A stretch of 64,000 bases of DNA. It comes from Phytophthora hibernalis (lineage: Eukaryota; Oomycota; Peronosporomycetes; Peronosporales; Peronosporaceae). Under the pieces are notes generated by a model, which saw only the letters and a program-made list of their open reading frames with translations, was not told the origin of the DNA and did not search any database. Both the position numbers and the translations under genes were made by a program. The stretch's first letter is position 1, and each line of letters starts with the position of its first letter. This document shows positions 1-11,295 of this stretch, piece by piece. Location: positions 372,001-436,000 of the forward strand of contig JAAKBF010000068.1 of assembly GCA_012656075.1 (NCBI GenBank). Direction: 5' to 3'.

Positions 1-2
1 CC

Positions 3-290
3 TCAGCTGCATTGTTCAAGTCTTGTGAGCCCTGAGTTCTTACTTCGTTTGCTGTGCTGCGAACATGTGGGAAATTCAGGCCACTTTCGGCAAGAGAATG
101 GTGAACAAGTGTATGCAAGTTTTGCTCCAGACGCGCAGTAGATGAAGTCTTCTCTCTTGTTGGTTTTCTTTGACGAGTGAGGAAGCGAATTAGACGGAGT
201 AAGTACTCCAGATTCTTGGATACTCGCCAAAACTTGCTGAATGATGACATCTCGCTGCTGTTGAAGGAACGATTCTTGATCTTCTCGCAT
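3..290 (-). CDS. possible partial protein-coding exon, unknown product
   Basis: An open frame runs off the left edge of the window on the minus strand. Its first 50 residues are Gln/Ser/Lys-rich and look coding (QQQRDVIIQQVLASIQES), while the remainder is Cys/Ser-rich and may be intronic. A CAG splice acceptor-like site lies just upstream of the first ATG, so this could be an internal exon of a gene whose 3' part is outside the window. I recognise no family. It could also be chance. Confidence 0.2.
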   Translation of the reverse strand: MREDQESFLQQQRDVIIQQVLASIQESGVLTPSNSLPHSSKKTNKREDFIYCASGAKLAYTCSPFSCRKWPEFPTCSQHSKRSKNSGLTRLEQCS

Positions 291-652
291 TTTCTGGACA
301 GCGGAGTTTTATCACTTAGACGCAGTAGCAGAATCAAGCGTGCGAGTGGTCCAAGTACTAACCTGAATGACTCGAGTGACCTCTTCGAGTGACAACATTG
401 ACCCATTAGCAGGCGAGGCGAGGCTAGCATCACCCATGATCGGGTGCTGATGGAGCTAAACAAATGACAGTCACGCTCGAGCGAGTTGACTGTGTTTGAC
501 AAAAATACTGTTGGTATTTTAGCACCAACACCACGGACAATGGGCATCTTTAGTCAAACAACGGCTCTCATCGGGCAAACGCAAGAAACAATGTTCAGAA
601 GCAGGCACCTGGCATTCATCAAGAGAGAAAGCTACAAGAGAAAAACTTGGTT
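291..652. other. intergenic stretch
   Basis: No convincing gene, repeat or RNA was seen here. It lies between the possible partial exon and the 3' end of the LysM gene. Confidence 0.4.
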
Positions 653-1345
653 TTAAGTCATGGCGGTGACGTTGTCGGAGAGGGCCTTGCAGTCCATCGG
701 AATCGTCAGTACCGGACCGTCCCCCGTGTCAGCCACACTATGGCTGTACGTTGGGTTGTACGCGATGATCTGACCCACCGACGAGCCAAACTCATCGGCC
801 AGGTCCTTGTACGTGCCGTAGGTGAACTTGTAAGGTTGGAGCGTGCACTGACTCGGGTAGCACGACGGAATTTTGATGAACTGACCCGCGTCCAGCTCCA
901 CATCAGCCTGAGAGTCATCGACACCCAACGACGTCAGTACACTATCAAGCGTGATGTTGAACCGCTCGAGTGCAATTGTGCGGTAGGTGTCGTTGCGCTG
1001 CGTGTAGTAGAGATGTGGTCCGCCCAGGAGGCAGAAGTTGGTGGTGTCGGTGTTCACGACAGTGAAGCAGGACGTGTCATCGGGGTCGCACACTTCAGCG
1101 GGGATGATCACTTCTGTATTTGCAGCGAACGGGATGGTCGGGTCGGACATGCGGTTGGCGCGAGCGACGTCGCAAATACCGCGGTGGTTGATTGCAGCGA
1201 CTTCCGTGACGTTCATGATGGTGTCGGTGATGTAAGTGGTTTGGGTGGTGTTGAGAGCATTGGAGTCACAGGATCCGCTGGCATCTACGACAGTTATTAG
1301 GCCGATGGACGTGAGAGCGAGTGCGGCGTGAATGATTGAGACCAT
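653..1345 (-). CDS. secreted LysM-module protein (230 aa)
   Basis: Predicted extracellular protein with three LysM-like modules, a fold that binds chitin, chito-oligosaccharides or peptidoglycan. The frame stays open 34 codons further upstream, but I start at the ATG at 1345 because it opens a typical signal peptide (hydrophobic core to about residue 20, cleavage near VVDA/SG). LysM-like modules lie at about residues 48-82, 113-161 and 173-215. Each ends in the LysM hallmark I-x-IP (VIIP, IKIP, LTIP), and the last carries YNP before it. Eight cysteines outside the signal peptide fit disulfide bonding. There is no enzymatic domain. In fungi such proteins can hide chitin from plant receptors; that role here is inference, since oomycete walls contain little chitin. 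The ORF is intact. LysM assignment is firm, the ligand is unknown. Confidence 0.8.
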   Translation of the reverse strand: MVSIIHAALALTSIGLITVVDASGSCDSNALNTTQTTYITDTIMNVTEVAAINHRGICDVARANRMSDPTIPFAANTEVIIPAEVCDPDDTSCFTVVNTDTTNFCLLGGPHLYYTQRNDTYRTIALERFNITLDSVLTSLGVDDSQADVELDAGQFIKIPSCYPSQCTLQPYKFTYGTYKDLADEFGSSVGQIIAYNPTYSHSVADTGDGPVLTIPMDCKALSDNVTAMT

Positions 1346-3091
1346 GTTGGGTTTGTTCTTCTTGTTGCCGATGCGGATAGAAGACAGACAATTGAGGAAT
1401 GAACGATTGCAGATGTTTGGTGTGTACTGTGGACAAGTCAGTGACAAGGTGTGATTGCAGTTCCTGGACGTTTGGTGGAAGCCTGAATAGGCCAGTAATC
1501 GTCATGCACTTGCAGAGTGCAACTCGGAGAGTAACGGTTGTGAATGCTTCAGGAGCTAGCATCACTTGATTTATGCCGATCGTCTTTGTAGATGGGAATT
1601 GGTATGACGTTTTCGCTTTCTGCCTTGAAATCGGTCGCTGGTAAAGTCGCTCATTTGCCACAGAACACTTGAGCTACGATTGAAATCTTCGACGTTGATA
1701 AGCGTGTGCAAAGGTAAGGAAATACACTGTTACTTGGGTCGTAAGCACCGTTGCGTTGAGATGATTCCCTTTGCGATCCCTACGTTTTCAAGACAAGAAG
1801 GCTGCGCTACAATGCTGATATGGTTTGCACTCTATTTCATGTGTACAGGATGTGAGCCGTCCAAACTTTAGCCAAGAGAAAGGAGTTGCAGGGAGCTGTG
1901 GCAAGGATCAAAGCTTGAATTGGTGTCTGTTGGCGAAGGCAAAAGCTGAAGTTGACGATCGTGGAGGTAAACACAATGACGAGATGATTATTCGACGGAG
2001 GTCGAGCTTACGATGACCCCTGCCCAGCAAGCTCAATCGTTGCAGCATGTGGTTGAACCTGGCCCAGAGATCGGATCTGTGACGTGCAATCGCAATCTCA
2101 CGGTCTAATAGCGAGTTTATCATTCACATGCCTCGATGCTTTGGATCATGAAGTATCAATTGCTTTCTGGTACTATTTCTTGCTTTGCGCATCACATGTT
2201 ACTTGAGTCACGATGACTCATAACGTCAGGCACGACGGGAGTTTTTACTGGTCCAATCGACTTCGCAGAGTTGATGGAGTACACCGACGAATCCCAGCTT
2301 TTCTTTCATTTTGGTATTGGTAAGCGCCAGGTTCGACTTCACTTTTGTGCCTGCAGCCATGTTGTCAACCAAGGCGTACAAACGGAGAGATGTCAGCAAC
2401 ACTCACAGCTCCGAATTGGGAATTTGACCACGGTGACTTTATTGAGGAAAGGCAAAGTCGGAATTTTCCGTCGTGAACTCGGTAAAGAGCTTGTCAGCGA
2501 CGTTTGTCGACACTAGCGAGTGCCGGAGTTGGTGAAGAACTCGAAATCAGTGCTTGGGGCTGCTGGGTCAAGTCGCGCTTTGCCAATTGCGGCGGACGTG
2601 AGCGCAAGCAAAAGCAAAAATCCTGGTTGATGATTTTCTAGTCGCCGACATGTCGTGTTCGGGTGTGCATGTACCCATGATATCGAAGCAAGTAATGCAC
2701 AATGGACGAACACACTGAACTTTTAGCAAGTGTTTGACGCTCTCTATTACCCACCGAGTAGGTCATTATTGCAGTCAACCAACCTCAACCACAAAAACGC
2801 AACGTGGCCCAAATGTAGCCATGTAAGCGGTCGTAAAGAAACGTTCTTGTCAACGGAACCACTGCCACTTCAACGTCAATTCGCACTTTCCAATCTGATA
2901 ATCTTCCACAGGTTCAACAACTTCTCCTTACAAACTTCCTGTTTCATCCCTCAATCACATCATCACTTCCGCCAGTGTATCAATTATCGCAACCCAACAA
3001 ATTCCCATTCACCACAGTACTACCACCGCCAACCGCCGCATTTTAATCTCCGTCACAACTCAATCCGCCTCCTTCTACGCACCCTCCAGTC
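1346..3091. other. 1.7-kb intergenic region
   Basis: No supported gene. Short open frames on both strands lack family motifs and coding-like composition. One minus-strand frame at 2513-2713 begins with a hydrophobic stretch but is too short and has no recognisable continuation. The last 350 bases (2730-3091) are pyrimidine- and CA-rich and probably carry the promoter and 5'UTR of the PP4R2-like gene. Confidence 0.4.
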
Positions 3092-3595
3092 ATGACGTCC
3101 GCCGAACAAGAAATCCTCGCTATCGAGGAAGAATTAGCCAGTACGCGGCCTTATTTCCTCTCTCTACTCACCTTCATCTAAGTATTCATTCTCGCAGGTT
3201 TCGCTGCTGGTAGCGTCACGTGCATCTCACCCACTTTGGAGCGCGTCATGCTGGACATGCGCCACACAGGCGTCCCATGCTATGCCTGGGCGCATCTCAA
3301 GGTGCTACTATTGGCCAAACTGCAACTGGCTCTGGACCAGATGGACGCCCATGCTGCCAGCAAGAGTCGACGCGCCAGCGTCACGCAGTTGCTGCAGACC
3401 TTCGAGAGTCCACCTTTCACGCTGCAGAGACTCACAGAGATCATTTTGGAGCCAGAACGAAGCTACCGCAGTCTCCCCAAGCTGCTTAATGCTCTGGAGA
3501 AGCTGCTGGCTGTGAGCTCCACTATCCAAGTCGTGGACCCACGTACAGCCCAAGCTATAGTGCAGCAGTTTCAAGACGCTGAGGCTGTTGCGTAG
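3092..3595 (+). CDS. protein phosphatase 4 regulatory subunit 2-like protein (2 exons, 148 aa)
   Basis: Putative regulatory subunit of the PP4 Ser/Thr phosphatase, which in animals and fungi acts in the DNA damage response and centrosome maturation. Exon 1 is 3092-3140, the GT-AG intron is 3141-3197 (57 nt) and exon 2 is 3198-3595. The splice joins E-E-E-L-A-S to F-A-A-G in frame. The core PFTLQRLTEIILEPERSYRS followed by a Leu-rich helix matches the conserved PPP4R2 segment (PFT-QRL-E-L-P-R-Y). The protein is short compared with the animal subunit, lacking its long acidic C-terminal tail, so it may be the minimal PP4C-binding module. No frameshift is seen. The stop codon lies inside a tandem duplication. 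The family call rests on one motif block recalled from memory. Confidence 0.7.
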
Positions 3596-3760
3596 TTATC
3601 TAATGATGGAGGTAAACCTACCGTAATGCATTTGAACTGACCTCTAGTAATGAATACTGAAGCTGAACCAAGTTGAGGCTATTGCATGGGTTATATAATG
3701 ATGGAGGTGAACCTTCCGTAATGCATATATCATACCTCTAATAATTAATTCTGAAAGGGT
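3580..3760. repeat. imperfect tandem duplication, period about 95 bp
   Basis: The segment starting GAGGCTGTTGCGTAG (last codons and stop of the PP4R2-like gene) recurs about 95 bp later as GAGGCTATTGCATGG. Both copies contain GATGGAGGT, CCGTAATGCAT and ACCTCTA in the same order. The second copy has lost the stop equivalent and lies in the 3'UTR, just before the convergent CEP76 gene. Confidence 0.8.
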
Positions 3761-3763
3761 TTA

Positions 3764-6252
3764 TTAACTCTGGTAGGTGACAGCTAACATGACCCAAATG
3801 GCAGTAGTGTGTTGCGCGTAGGGGAAGCAACGCACTGCAAGAGCGAATTGTGCTGAGCGAGCGTGGAGCGATAGAATGTCGGGAACGAGCGGGTTGGAAG
3901 TCATGGCTGCGAACGCTTCGTCCGGACTTTCGGAGGTGAAGAGTACCGGGACCCCATGGAAAGTGTGTCCTTCCTGGACGAAATTGGACACGCTCTGCTG
4001 GAAAAATCTGTTGTCGATTTGCGTCACGCCGTACAATCGCTCGAGTTCGTACGAGTTGAGCGCTGGTAGAAGGTAGAAACTCAGTTCGTCGCTCCATCGA
4101 GTCACCAGTCCGTCGGCTCTTCGACGAGAGGAAAATTCGCGTTTCAGAGCCAAAGTCCATTGCTGTTCTACCAGCGATGCAGAAGCCAAGTCGGGTGCAG
4201 TGAGTGCACTTGGAGGTTGACCGAACGGGAGATCGGCGATAAGTCGTTCATCCATCCGCTTCCAACAGCTTTCGTCGTCAAAGTCGAACGAAGACTCGGC
4301 GAGTTTGCACGCACGCGGCTGCAAATTTGCAAAGAACTGGTGGGGGTTGAACACGCAGTCGATCGCGCAGTAACCGCGCCGTCTTGGCGCGCGAGCGTCG
4401 TTTACCGCAAATTTCTCACCGGTCACTGCCTCCCATAGCATCACTTCGGTCGAGCTGCAACCAATATCAGCATTAGTTAGTGTATTTAGTTGGTTGATTC
4501 GTGCAAATTTATAGTTTGCTTTACCTGCTGCCGCGTGTGAGTACCCACACGTGACCAGCTTCTGCTGACCGAGAGTTTTCGCGGTCCTCAAAACTGCGTT
4601 TCGACCCACGAGCAAAATCCGAAGCGCTTTTACTTGCAGAAATTGTTCCGATGCAGATGTAAGCATCAAGACCACATCCCAAAAGCAGCGATCCAAGCAG
4701 AAGCTAGTCAAGAGCACACGACTTCATTAGGATAATGAAACAACATACATTTACACGAGAAAACAAAAACTTACAGCGTGGTCTTGTGCATCGCCTTTCC
4801 GAAGAGATAATACCGTGGGGATAGATCGCCACGTTTCATCTGTCGCGCCCCCACAAGTGCATTTGACTCGTACGGTAGCAAACCAACAAAACGAGCTGCT
4901 TCACTCGGGCTTCTTACTGCAAACGGAACTCGAAGCGGTACAACGAACTTGCAGACCATGCGATAGCAACCTTCTTCATCTTCAGCGAACATCTTTACGA
5001 GGCGCTGACGAGACCCAATTTGTGCAAGTAGCTGGGAGTATTCGTCCTCTCCTGCCGCTGGCGATTCAGAAGTCTCCGGGGATCGCCTCTTTACTTCACG
5101 AGTCTCGCTTCGATACTCGTCCCACCACTGCTTAGCATACTTATAGAAGGAGTGGTTGCTTGCATTACGCTGGAGCGCTTCCTTGTTGAGAAACGCCCTC
5201 GCTTCATGAGAAATACTAGCCGTTCGCTTAAAATTCAACAGATCGCCACGAATGTCTAGCGAACCCATCGGGGTCTTCATTCGTCCGGTTAGCTGCACTG
5301 GAAAATGCACGAGCGGAACAGTGGCGCACAAAATGCGTCGCCAATCCAGACGATGCACCGCCAACAGTTCACTCGAGAGCTCTCTCCATTGAGCTCTACC
5401 ATCACCATCTCTGTTCAGCAATTTCTTGGTAAGTTTGATTAAGTCGAGTTGCGCCGGTTCCTCAACAAGACACAGGGCTTCCCAAGGCGACGTAACATCC
5501 ACAGCATAAGCTGATCCAGTTCGTGTGCGAGCGGTTCGAGCTCGTTTCTTCTCCACACGAAAGCGAAAATGCTCGTCAAATGGTGGATCAACGCAGCATC
5601 GGACATCTCGCGAGCTCTGGCGCTGCTGCTGGAAAGTTACATTGATTCGGAAGAAATTCAACACACTACCAACAGGACATTTCGTTTCATCCAAGCCAAC
5701 GTCACCATCTTGCTCCATTTCAACCAGTTGGTCGACAAAGGCCTTCCCTCCCAGCAATCGTAAGTAAAGGAACACGTCCCGTTCGTTCTCCAATTCAACC
5801 GTGTCATCAATATCCCCAGCTTCATTTTCATTGACAGTGTTCACAGTACCATGAGGTGCAGCCAAATCCATTGTTCGAACCGTAGCCAACAATTGCTGCA
5901 CTACTTCACTCTCCAGTACATCACGGATCAACTTGTCTTCTGTCGATTGTTTATCTCCAAGATCTTCTTCACTGTTAGGTTGATGTTCGCTCTCTCCATT
6001 TCCATCAACAGACCTCTTAACTTCACTTTTCAAGTGTACCAAGTCTCGAATTTGTTCGTAGATTCCTTGTTCGTGGAGTTTTGCATCGATTGCGGCTCGC
6101 AACGACCGGATCTTCTCTGACGATTGCACTCTATCAACCCCGTTGCCCTCGTTACCCTGCCGTTGTTCAGCTTCGGTTAGCGCTTCCTCCATATTTGCGT
6201 CTTCTTGAAAGTGACGAATAGATCTCCCGACCATTGGCATCAGTCGCAACAA
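3764..6252 (-). CDS. CEP76: CEP76-like centrosomal protein (3 exons, one frameshift)
   Basis: Centriolar protein; in animals CEP76 restrains centriole reduplication. It has an N-terminal helical region, a C2-type domain and an inactive transglutaminase-like domain. Exons on the minus strand: 6252-4775, 4703-4525 and 4454-3764, with GT-AG introns of 71 and 70 nt. Family landmarks in order: helical N-terminus with KLHEQGIYEQIRDLV, then LYLRLLGGKAFVDQL, the AKQWWDEYR motif, RLVKMFAEDEEG and EAARFVGLLPYES. These are followed by LLLGSLLLGCGLDAYICIGT, FDFDDESCWKRM and the C-terminal AIWVML-A--Y. The Cys found in human before the DHA motif is Ala here, fitting an inactive peptidase. A frameshift sits in a C5 run at 4848-4852 (plus strand); one missing base restores the whole family alignment. 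The start could also be a later Met (about 6237 or 6192). It shares a very short promoter with the channel gene at 6287. Confidence 0.9.
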
Positions 6253-6286
6253 CGCCTCACCATTCTTCTGCTACCATATCAACGCA
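6253..6286. promoter_or_regulatory. 34-bp divergent start-to-start interval
   Basis: Only about 34 bp separate the most upstream CEP76 ATG (minus) from the ATG of channel gene A (plus). The interval contains CTCACCATTCTTCTGC, which resembles an oomycete initiator (pyrimidine-rich CATT core). Either transcription of both genes starts from overlapping elements or one ATG is really further downstream. Confidence 0.35.
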
Positions 6287-8481
6287 ATGGACCGCGACGG
6301 AGTAGAAGAAATGCCTCGGATCGTGGAGGACCGCAGTGATTCCTCCTCAAACTTGGATAAAAGTGGTCTCGATCGTCTGAAAGTGATGGAAGAACGACTG
6401 GACCAAGTGCAGTCCGATATGCAGACGACACATCGAATGTTGCGAGATTTGAACTCGTTGGTGCACCGTCAGGTTCAGGTGAGAAAGAACATTTAACGAT
6501 GATGACTTTATGTACACATCTCTATGTTACTGATGTTGTATTTGTCTTTTTCGTAGCTCACCGTGTCAAGAAACAAGAACCGGAACCTCAGTGAGAACTG
6601 CGCACCTTTAGGCTACAGCATGTTCACTAAGGGACCTCCATTGGGGACTTTGGGTGGACTTGAAGCCTTGAGACTCGTTCCACCTGAAGCTCCAGAGGTT
6701 CTACAAGTCGCAGCCGATGCTTTTGCAAATGCAAAACCTGTGGACAAAAAACCCATTGATCCTGTGAAGCTGACGTTGCAAAAGGCAGGAGTACTCGTAT
6801 AACAGTTCCAGACGCAGCATTACCAGGTCTAGAATCTCTTGAAAAAGGGATGACCCAGTTGGATACTCTGACCGAAACAGCTGAAGAGACTGAGCCAAAC
6901 CCGTCACCGCTTCAACGCCGTATCATGAAAATTGTGCAGCTAAGCAAACTACACAAGGCTGAGGGATACGATATGGATGATGATATATCTCGGCGATTTT
7001 CAGTAAGCTCCATGAATTTGACTCGAAGCACAGGAACGGTCAGAAAGAGGAAAAACAACATCTTTTCCGAGAAACCCAGCGGAGACGCCAGTGTGTCCCC
7101 CGAGGATATTCTGTCAGCCCGCAATCTCGAGGGCGAAGTCAGTCCGTACACGTTACGCCACAATTCGAAGTACCGAACTGTTTGGGATATGGTGGTCATG
7201 GTGATAATACTGCTTGACATCGTATTCACGCCCCTCTCGCTGGGTTTTAACTACAGCTCCAAGTTTTTCGATGCGTACAACGTTGTGGAGCCTATGGTAT
7301 TCGCGGTTGATTTCTTCGTTCGAATGTTTTCGTCGTATATTAACGAGCACGGTGATCTCATATCGGGCCCCAGACGGACAGCGAAGAATTATTTCTTGAG
7401 CGGTTGGGCAATCCCAGACTTTTTCGGGTGGTTCCCCTTTGAGGGTCTTGCGCGTTTTGACCACAGCGATGCAATGGGCTTTCTGAAAATCATTCGCTTG
7501 TCAAAAGTGAGCAATTTGGCTTACAGGATCCACTCAGCCAGAAAAGCAGGCTTTGTACGCTTCATGCTGCTGCTGGGTTTAGTACTCACGATTGCGCATT
7601 TGTTGACCTGCTACTGGAACTATGTGGCTGTTGAATGGCGATCACATCTGGTCGAAAGTGTCTTCACGCCAAAAACACTATTTGAAGATTACAGTCTCTG
7701 CTGGTCACTGGTTATCGGATGTGTGAATGCGAGCCCTCCCGTAATGTACTCGCCGATTGAGTTGATATCAGTCGCTTGCTTCATGCTGATAGGAAATATA
7801 CTCCAAGCTAGTGTATTCGGTGCAGTCGCTGCACTAATTGCATCGGTGGACGAGAGTGAAGCGGCGTACAGCAAGAAAATCATCGCAACATCCGAACGTT
7901 GTCGCTTTCTCGGCATCCCTGATGATTTGGCTAGACGAATTCGCGGTTACTACGAGAACCTGTGGCGCGAAACAAAGAGTGTCAGTGGCGATGCTGATGC
8001 TTTTATCAATGAGCTATCACCAGCATTAATTTGCGAGATCAAGTTCAATCTCTATCGGGATATGATCCGACGAATTCCATTCCTGTCAGCAAAAACATTG
8101 GCTCCAGCTGTGATTGAAGTCCTCATCCTGCATCTACGAACTGTTATCTACATGCAGGACGATGTACTGATTCGGAAAGGTGAATTCGGTGACTGGATGG
8201 GGTTTATCGGTTCGAAAGGCACTGTTGGGGTGGTGGATCCGAATTCGAAAGAAATTAAGATCATCTGCATCCTTCGCAAGGGTGATTATTTTGGTGAAAT
8301 GGCATTACTACAGCACAGCGTGAGGTCGGCAACAACTGTAGCGCTCACGTGGGTGCAAATTCATGTGCTGTGTCGTCAAGATTTAGATTACGTGAAAGAA
8401 CTGTACCCAACCCAGGCCCAGATTCTCGAAAGCGAGATCAATAAGTACAAGCGTATGCAATCTCAGATTGAGCGTTGGTAG
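6287..8481 (+). CDS. cyclic-nucleotide-binding-domain ion channel A (first of three tandem paralogues)
   Basis: Putative six-TM cation channel of the plasma membrane or flagellum, gated by cAMP/cGMP. Exon 1 (6287-6478) encodes a coiled coil (ERLDQVQSDMQTTHRMLRDL); the GT-AG intron is 6479-6556. After a disordered Ser-rich region come RRFSVSS, S1 (WDMVVMVIILLDIVFTPLSL), S2-S4 and S5 (LLLGLVLTIAHLLTCYW). The pore segment YSLCWSLVIGCVNASPP lacks K+-channel GYG. The C-linker (ERCRFLGIPDDLARRIRGYY) leads to a cNMP-binding domain with a good phosphate-binding cassette, YFGEMALL...RSATTVAL. The frame changes once (one base missing) between about 6740 and 6840, in the poorly conserved linker. S4 has few regularly spaced basic residues, so voltage sensing may be weak. 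CNBD-channel identity is firm; ion and ligand are inferred. Confidence 0.85.
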
Positions 8482-8812
8482 TAATTTGATTTATCGTTTT
8501 CATGGGCACGCATCTTGGACCATAGACTTACATCTTAGAATTACTGTTTTCAAGAATACTGGCTTGTTACGCATCACTTTCAATAAATAAAGATAGTAGA
8601 ACTGCAATTGTTGTAAAACGCTTGCGTAAGAAAATCCTAGCGTCATCACGTCCAAGTATATTAGCTATCTATTCCTGTTGTTGCGCTGGGGTAACCCATT
8701 TTCGTCTTTGCTGGTGTTGGTTTCGCACTTGGAGTATATTTGTGCTTGGAGTATATTTTCGTTTGTGTTCAACCTCATTGATTTTTGTCCAACTGCCGAA
8801 TTCACGTGTGCA
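8482..8812. promoter_or_regulatory. intergenic region with initiator-like element before channel B
   Basis: This 331-bp spacer separates channel genes A and B. An A/T-rich 3'UTR with AATAAATAAAG (about 8582) is a plausible polyadenylation signal for gene A. CCTCATTGATTTTTGTC at about 8773, some 40 bp before the gene B start codon, resembles the oomycete initiator (CATT core followed by a T-rich stretch). Confidence 0.35.
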
Positions 8813-11072
8813 ATGGAGCAAGAGGAGACAGGACCAACTCTATCGCAATGCGTGGAGCAAGATCAGCGATATGATTCATCTGTGTCAATGACACCGAGCC
8901 AAACTAGCGATCGATGTGATTCAAGCAAACCAGGGAATTTGGATGAACGGTTGGACCAAATGCAGGCTGAAATCCGTGCCACACATCGGATGATGCGGGA
9001 CTTGAGTGTACTCGTGCACCGCCAACTTAAGGTGAGTTTGGGAAATGGTTCTGTCCTGGTCGTATTTACTGAAGTACTTGTTTTACTGCTTCGTAGTCGA
9101 GTTCATCCAAGAAGATGAACCGAAGTTTTAGTGAAACACCCTCTCTTTCTACATTCCAGGCAGTGAATTCGGGCATGTCGCTTTCACCAATGGCAGCTAG
9201 TGGTGCTCCTATTACTCTACTTCCGTCAGATCCTCCGAAGACAGACGAATCAACGCGTACCGAAACAAGAGCAGCGACAGTTTCTGATGCACAGCACAGT
9301 CGTGTTGATACGATGCCGGGTGCTTTTGATCCGATATCTCCAGTGGAGGCACCTAAAAGCCCTGTATTGAAAAAGAAAAGCCTCGGTCTGGCTGTTCTGA
9401 ATGCTGACTTTGCTGCATTGAGACGGTCACTTATCGGAGGACCTGTAAGTCGGCGAAGCAAACCAGATACTTCCAAAGAGGCTTCTGAAGCCGTAGGAGC
9501 ATTTCTACGTGGAGGTGCTAACAAGGTTTCACCTCAATTAAAACCGACTGAGATTCCGGAGAACGAAGTACCCACGAAAACTGATCAGGACATGAAAATA
9601 TCGCGGCGGTTCTCCGTTAATTTCAACAACCCTGTGGGCCCTCGAGAAAGCGACTGAAGAGCATATTTGTAAAGGGACCACGCCCAGATGCAACGGTATC
9701 ACCCGAAGAGATTCGGTCAGCACGAAACCTCGACGGCGAAGTGGGTCGATTCACGCTTCGTCACGATTCAACTTATCGTTACGCTTGGGACCTGCTGATC
9801 ATGGCGATGATCCTCCTCGATGTGATCTTCACGCCGCTTTCGCTAGGTTTCGCCTACATGCCAGGCTTTTTGACAGGCCTCAATACTGTTGGTACGATTC
9901 TTTTCGTAATCGACTTCGTTGTGCACATTTTCTCATCCTACACAGACGAACGCGGGGAATTAATATCGGGGCCTAAACGAACTGCGATGAACTATCTTTT
10001 GAGTGGGTGGGCGATACCAGATTTTCTCAGTTGGTTCCCGTTCGACCTGCTTGCCCACAAAGGCCGAGTTCTAAGTTTTACCAAAATCTTTCGGCTCGCT
10101 AAAGTGAGTCAAATCGCGCGGAAGTTTAACTCGGCCAAGAAAGCAGGTATCCTGAGATTCATCTTGTTGCTTGGAATCGTGTTGACCGTCGTACACCTAC
10201 TAGCCTGCTACTGGAGCTGGGTGGCTCGTGGCTGGCGATCACATCTAGAAGACAACACGTTTGTACCGCGATCTTTGTTCGACGAGTATACACTATGTTG
10301 GTCATTGGTGGTCGGATGCCTAAATGCGAGCCCACCTCCGATGTACACTGCTGTCGAGCAGATATCCGTAGCTTGCTTTATGCTTACAGGCAACATTCTT
10401 CAAGCCAGCGTGTTTGGTTCGGTCGCCGTGTTGATCTCATCTTTTGATGAAGACGAAACAGCTTACAACAAGAAAATCATCGCCACATCGGAGCGCTGTC
10501 GGTTCTTAGGCATCCCGGACGACCTAGCAAAGCGAATCCGGGGCTACTATGAAAATCTCTGGCGTGAAACAAAGACTGTGAGCAGTGACGCCGATGCATT
10601 CATCAACGAACTATCACCAGCACTTATCTGTGAGGTGAAGTTCCAACTCTACCGCGATATGCTCAAGCAAATTCCCTTCCTCTCTGCGAAAACGCTCGCC
10701 CCAGCAGTGATCGAGATGCTCATTTTGCACTTACGCACGGTGATCTACATGCAAGACGATGTGCTCATCCGCAAAGGTGAATTTGGCGACTGGATGGGGT
10801 TCATCGGCTCGAAAGGATCTGTAGGCGTTCTCGACCCCACTTGTGAAACACGAAAGATAATCCGTATTCTCCGCAAGGGTGACTACTTCGGTGAAATGGC
10901 ATTGTTGCAGCGTGCCAAACGATCTACCACTGCCGTCGCGCTCACGTGGGTCCAGATTCACGTACTATGTCGAAACGATCTCGATAGCGTCAAGGAACAA
11001 TACCCGACGCAAACTGAGATTCTCGAACGAGAAATCAACAAGTACATGCAGTCAAAGGTTCAGTACAAGTAG
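8813..11072 (+). CDS. cyclic-nucleotide-binding-domain ion channel B (tandem paralogue, one frameshift)
   Basis: Second tandem paralogue, same architecture as gene A: coiled-coil exon 1 (8813-9031, LDERLDQMQAEIRATHRMMR), GT-AG intron 9032-9096 at the same position, a Pro/Ser-rich linker, RRFSV, six TM segments, C-linker and cNMP-binding domain ending near 11072. The pore segment is YTLCWSLVVGCLNASPP, again without GYG. The binding cassette is YFGEMALLQ with basic KRS. The linker is longer and largely unrelated to A and C, while S1 to the end is highly conserved. One apparent missing base at about 9620-9650, just after RRFSV, separates linker and channel frames. I treat this as one gene. Orthologous function to A and C is likely but tissue or stage use is unknown. 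Confidence 0.85.
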
Positions 11073-11295
11073 ATAGCAGACTAACCCATTTAATAGAAAT
11101 GATATTGTCTTCACACCGTGTTAGTTGGTCTTACTATAATTGTTTCCTCGCTGCTGCTGTTGTCGTTGCTGGGTGGTACTGAAGTACCAGCCAACTATTT
11201 TGCTTGCCACTCTTGAACTTGCAGCAAAAAGTAGAAATAGGTTTCGCAGTTGTGCATATCGCCAACAGCTACGCTTTCACTGTTAGTTTAGCATC

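Noticed and set aside
706..1300. Long frames antisense to and out of frame with the LysM gene
   Set aside because: Shadows of a G+C-rich coding sequence; the LysM frame carries signal peptide and domain motifs.
2513..2713. Minus-strand 66-codon frame with hydrophobic N-terminus and RRLE, considered as a small RXLR protein
   Set aside because: RRLE is not RXLR, there is no EER, and the composition after residue 30 is not effector-like.
2730..3095. 121-codon plus-strand frame before the PP4R2-like gene
   Set aside because: His/Gln/Asn-rich low-complexity product from a CA- and pyrimidine-rich promoter/5'UTR; it also overlaps the start codon of the real gene.
4848..4852. Reading the CEP76 break as an additional intron
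   Set aside because: No GT-AG pair flanks the C5 run and the family alignment continues without lost residues; a one-base gap explains it fully.
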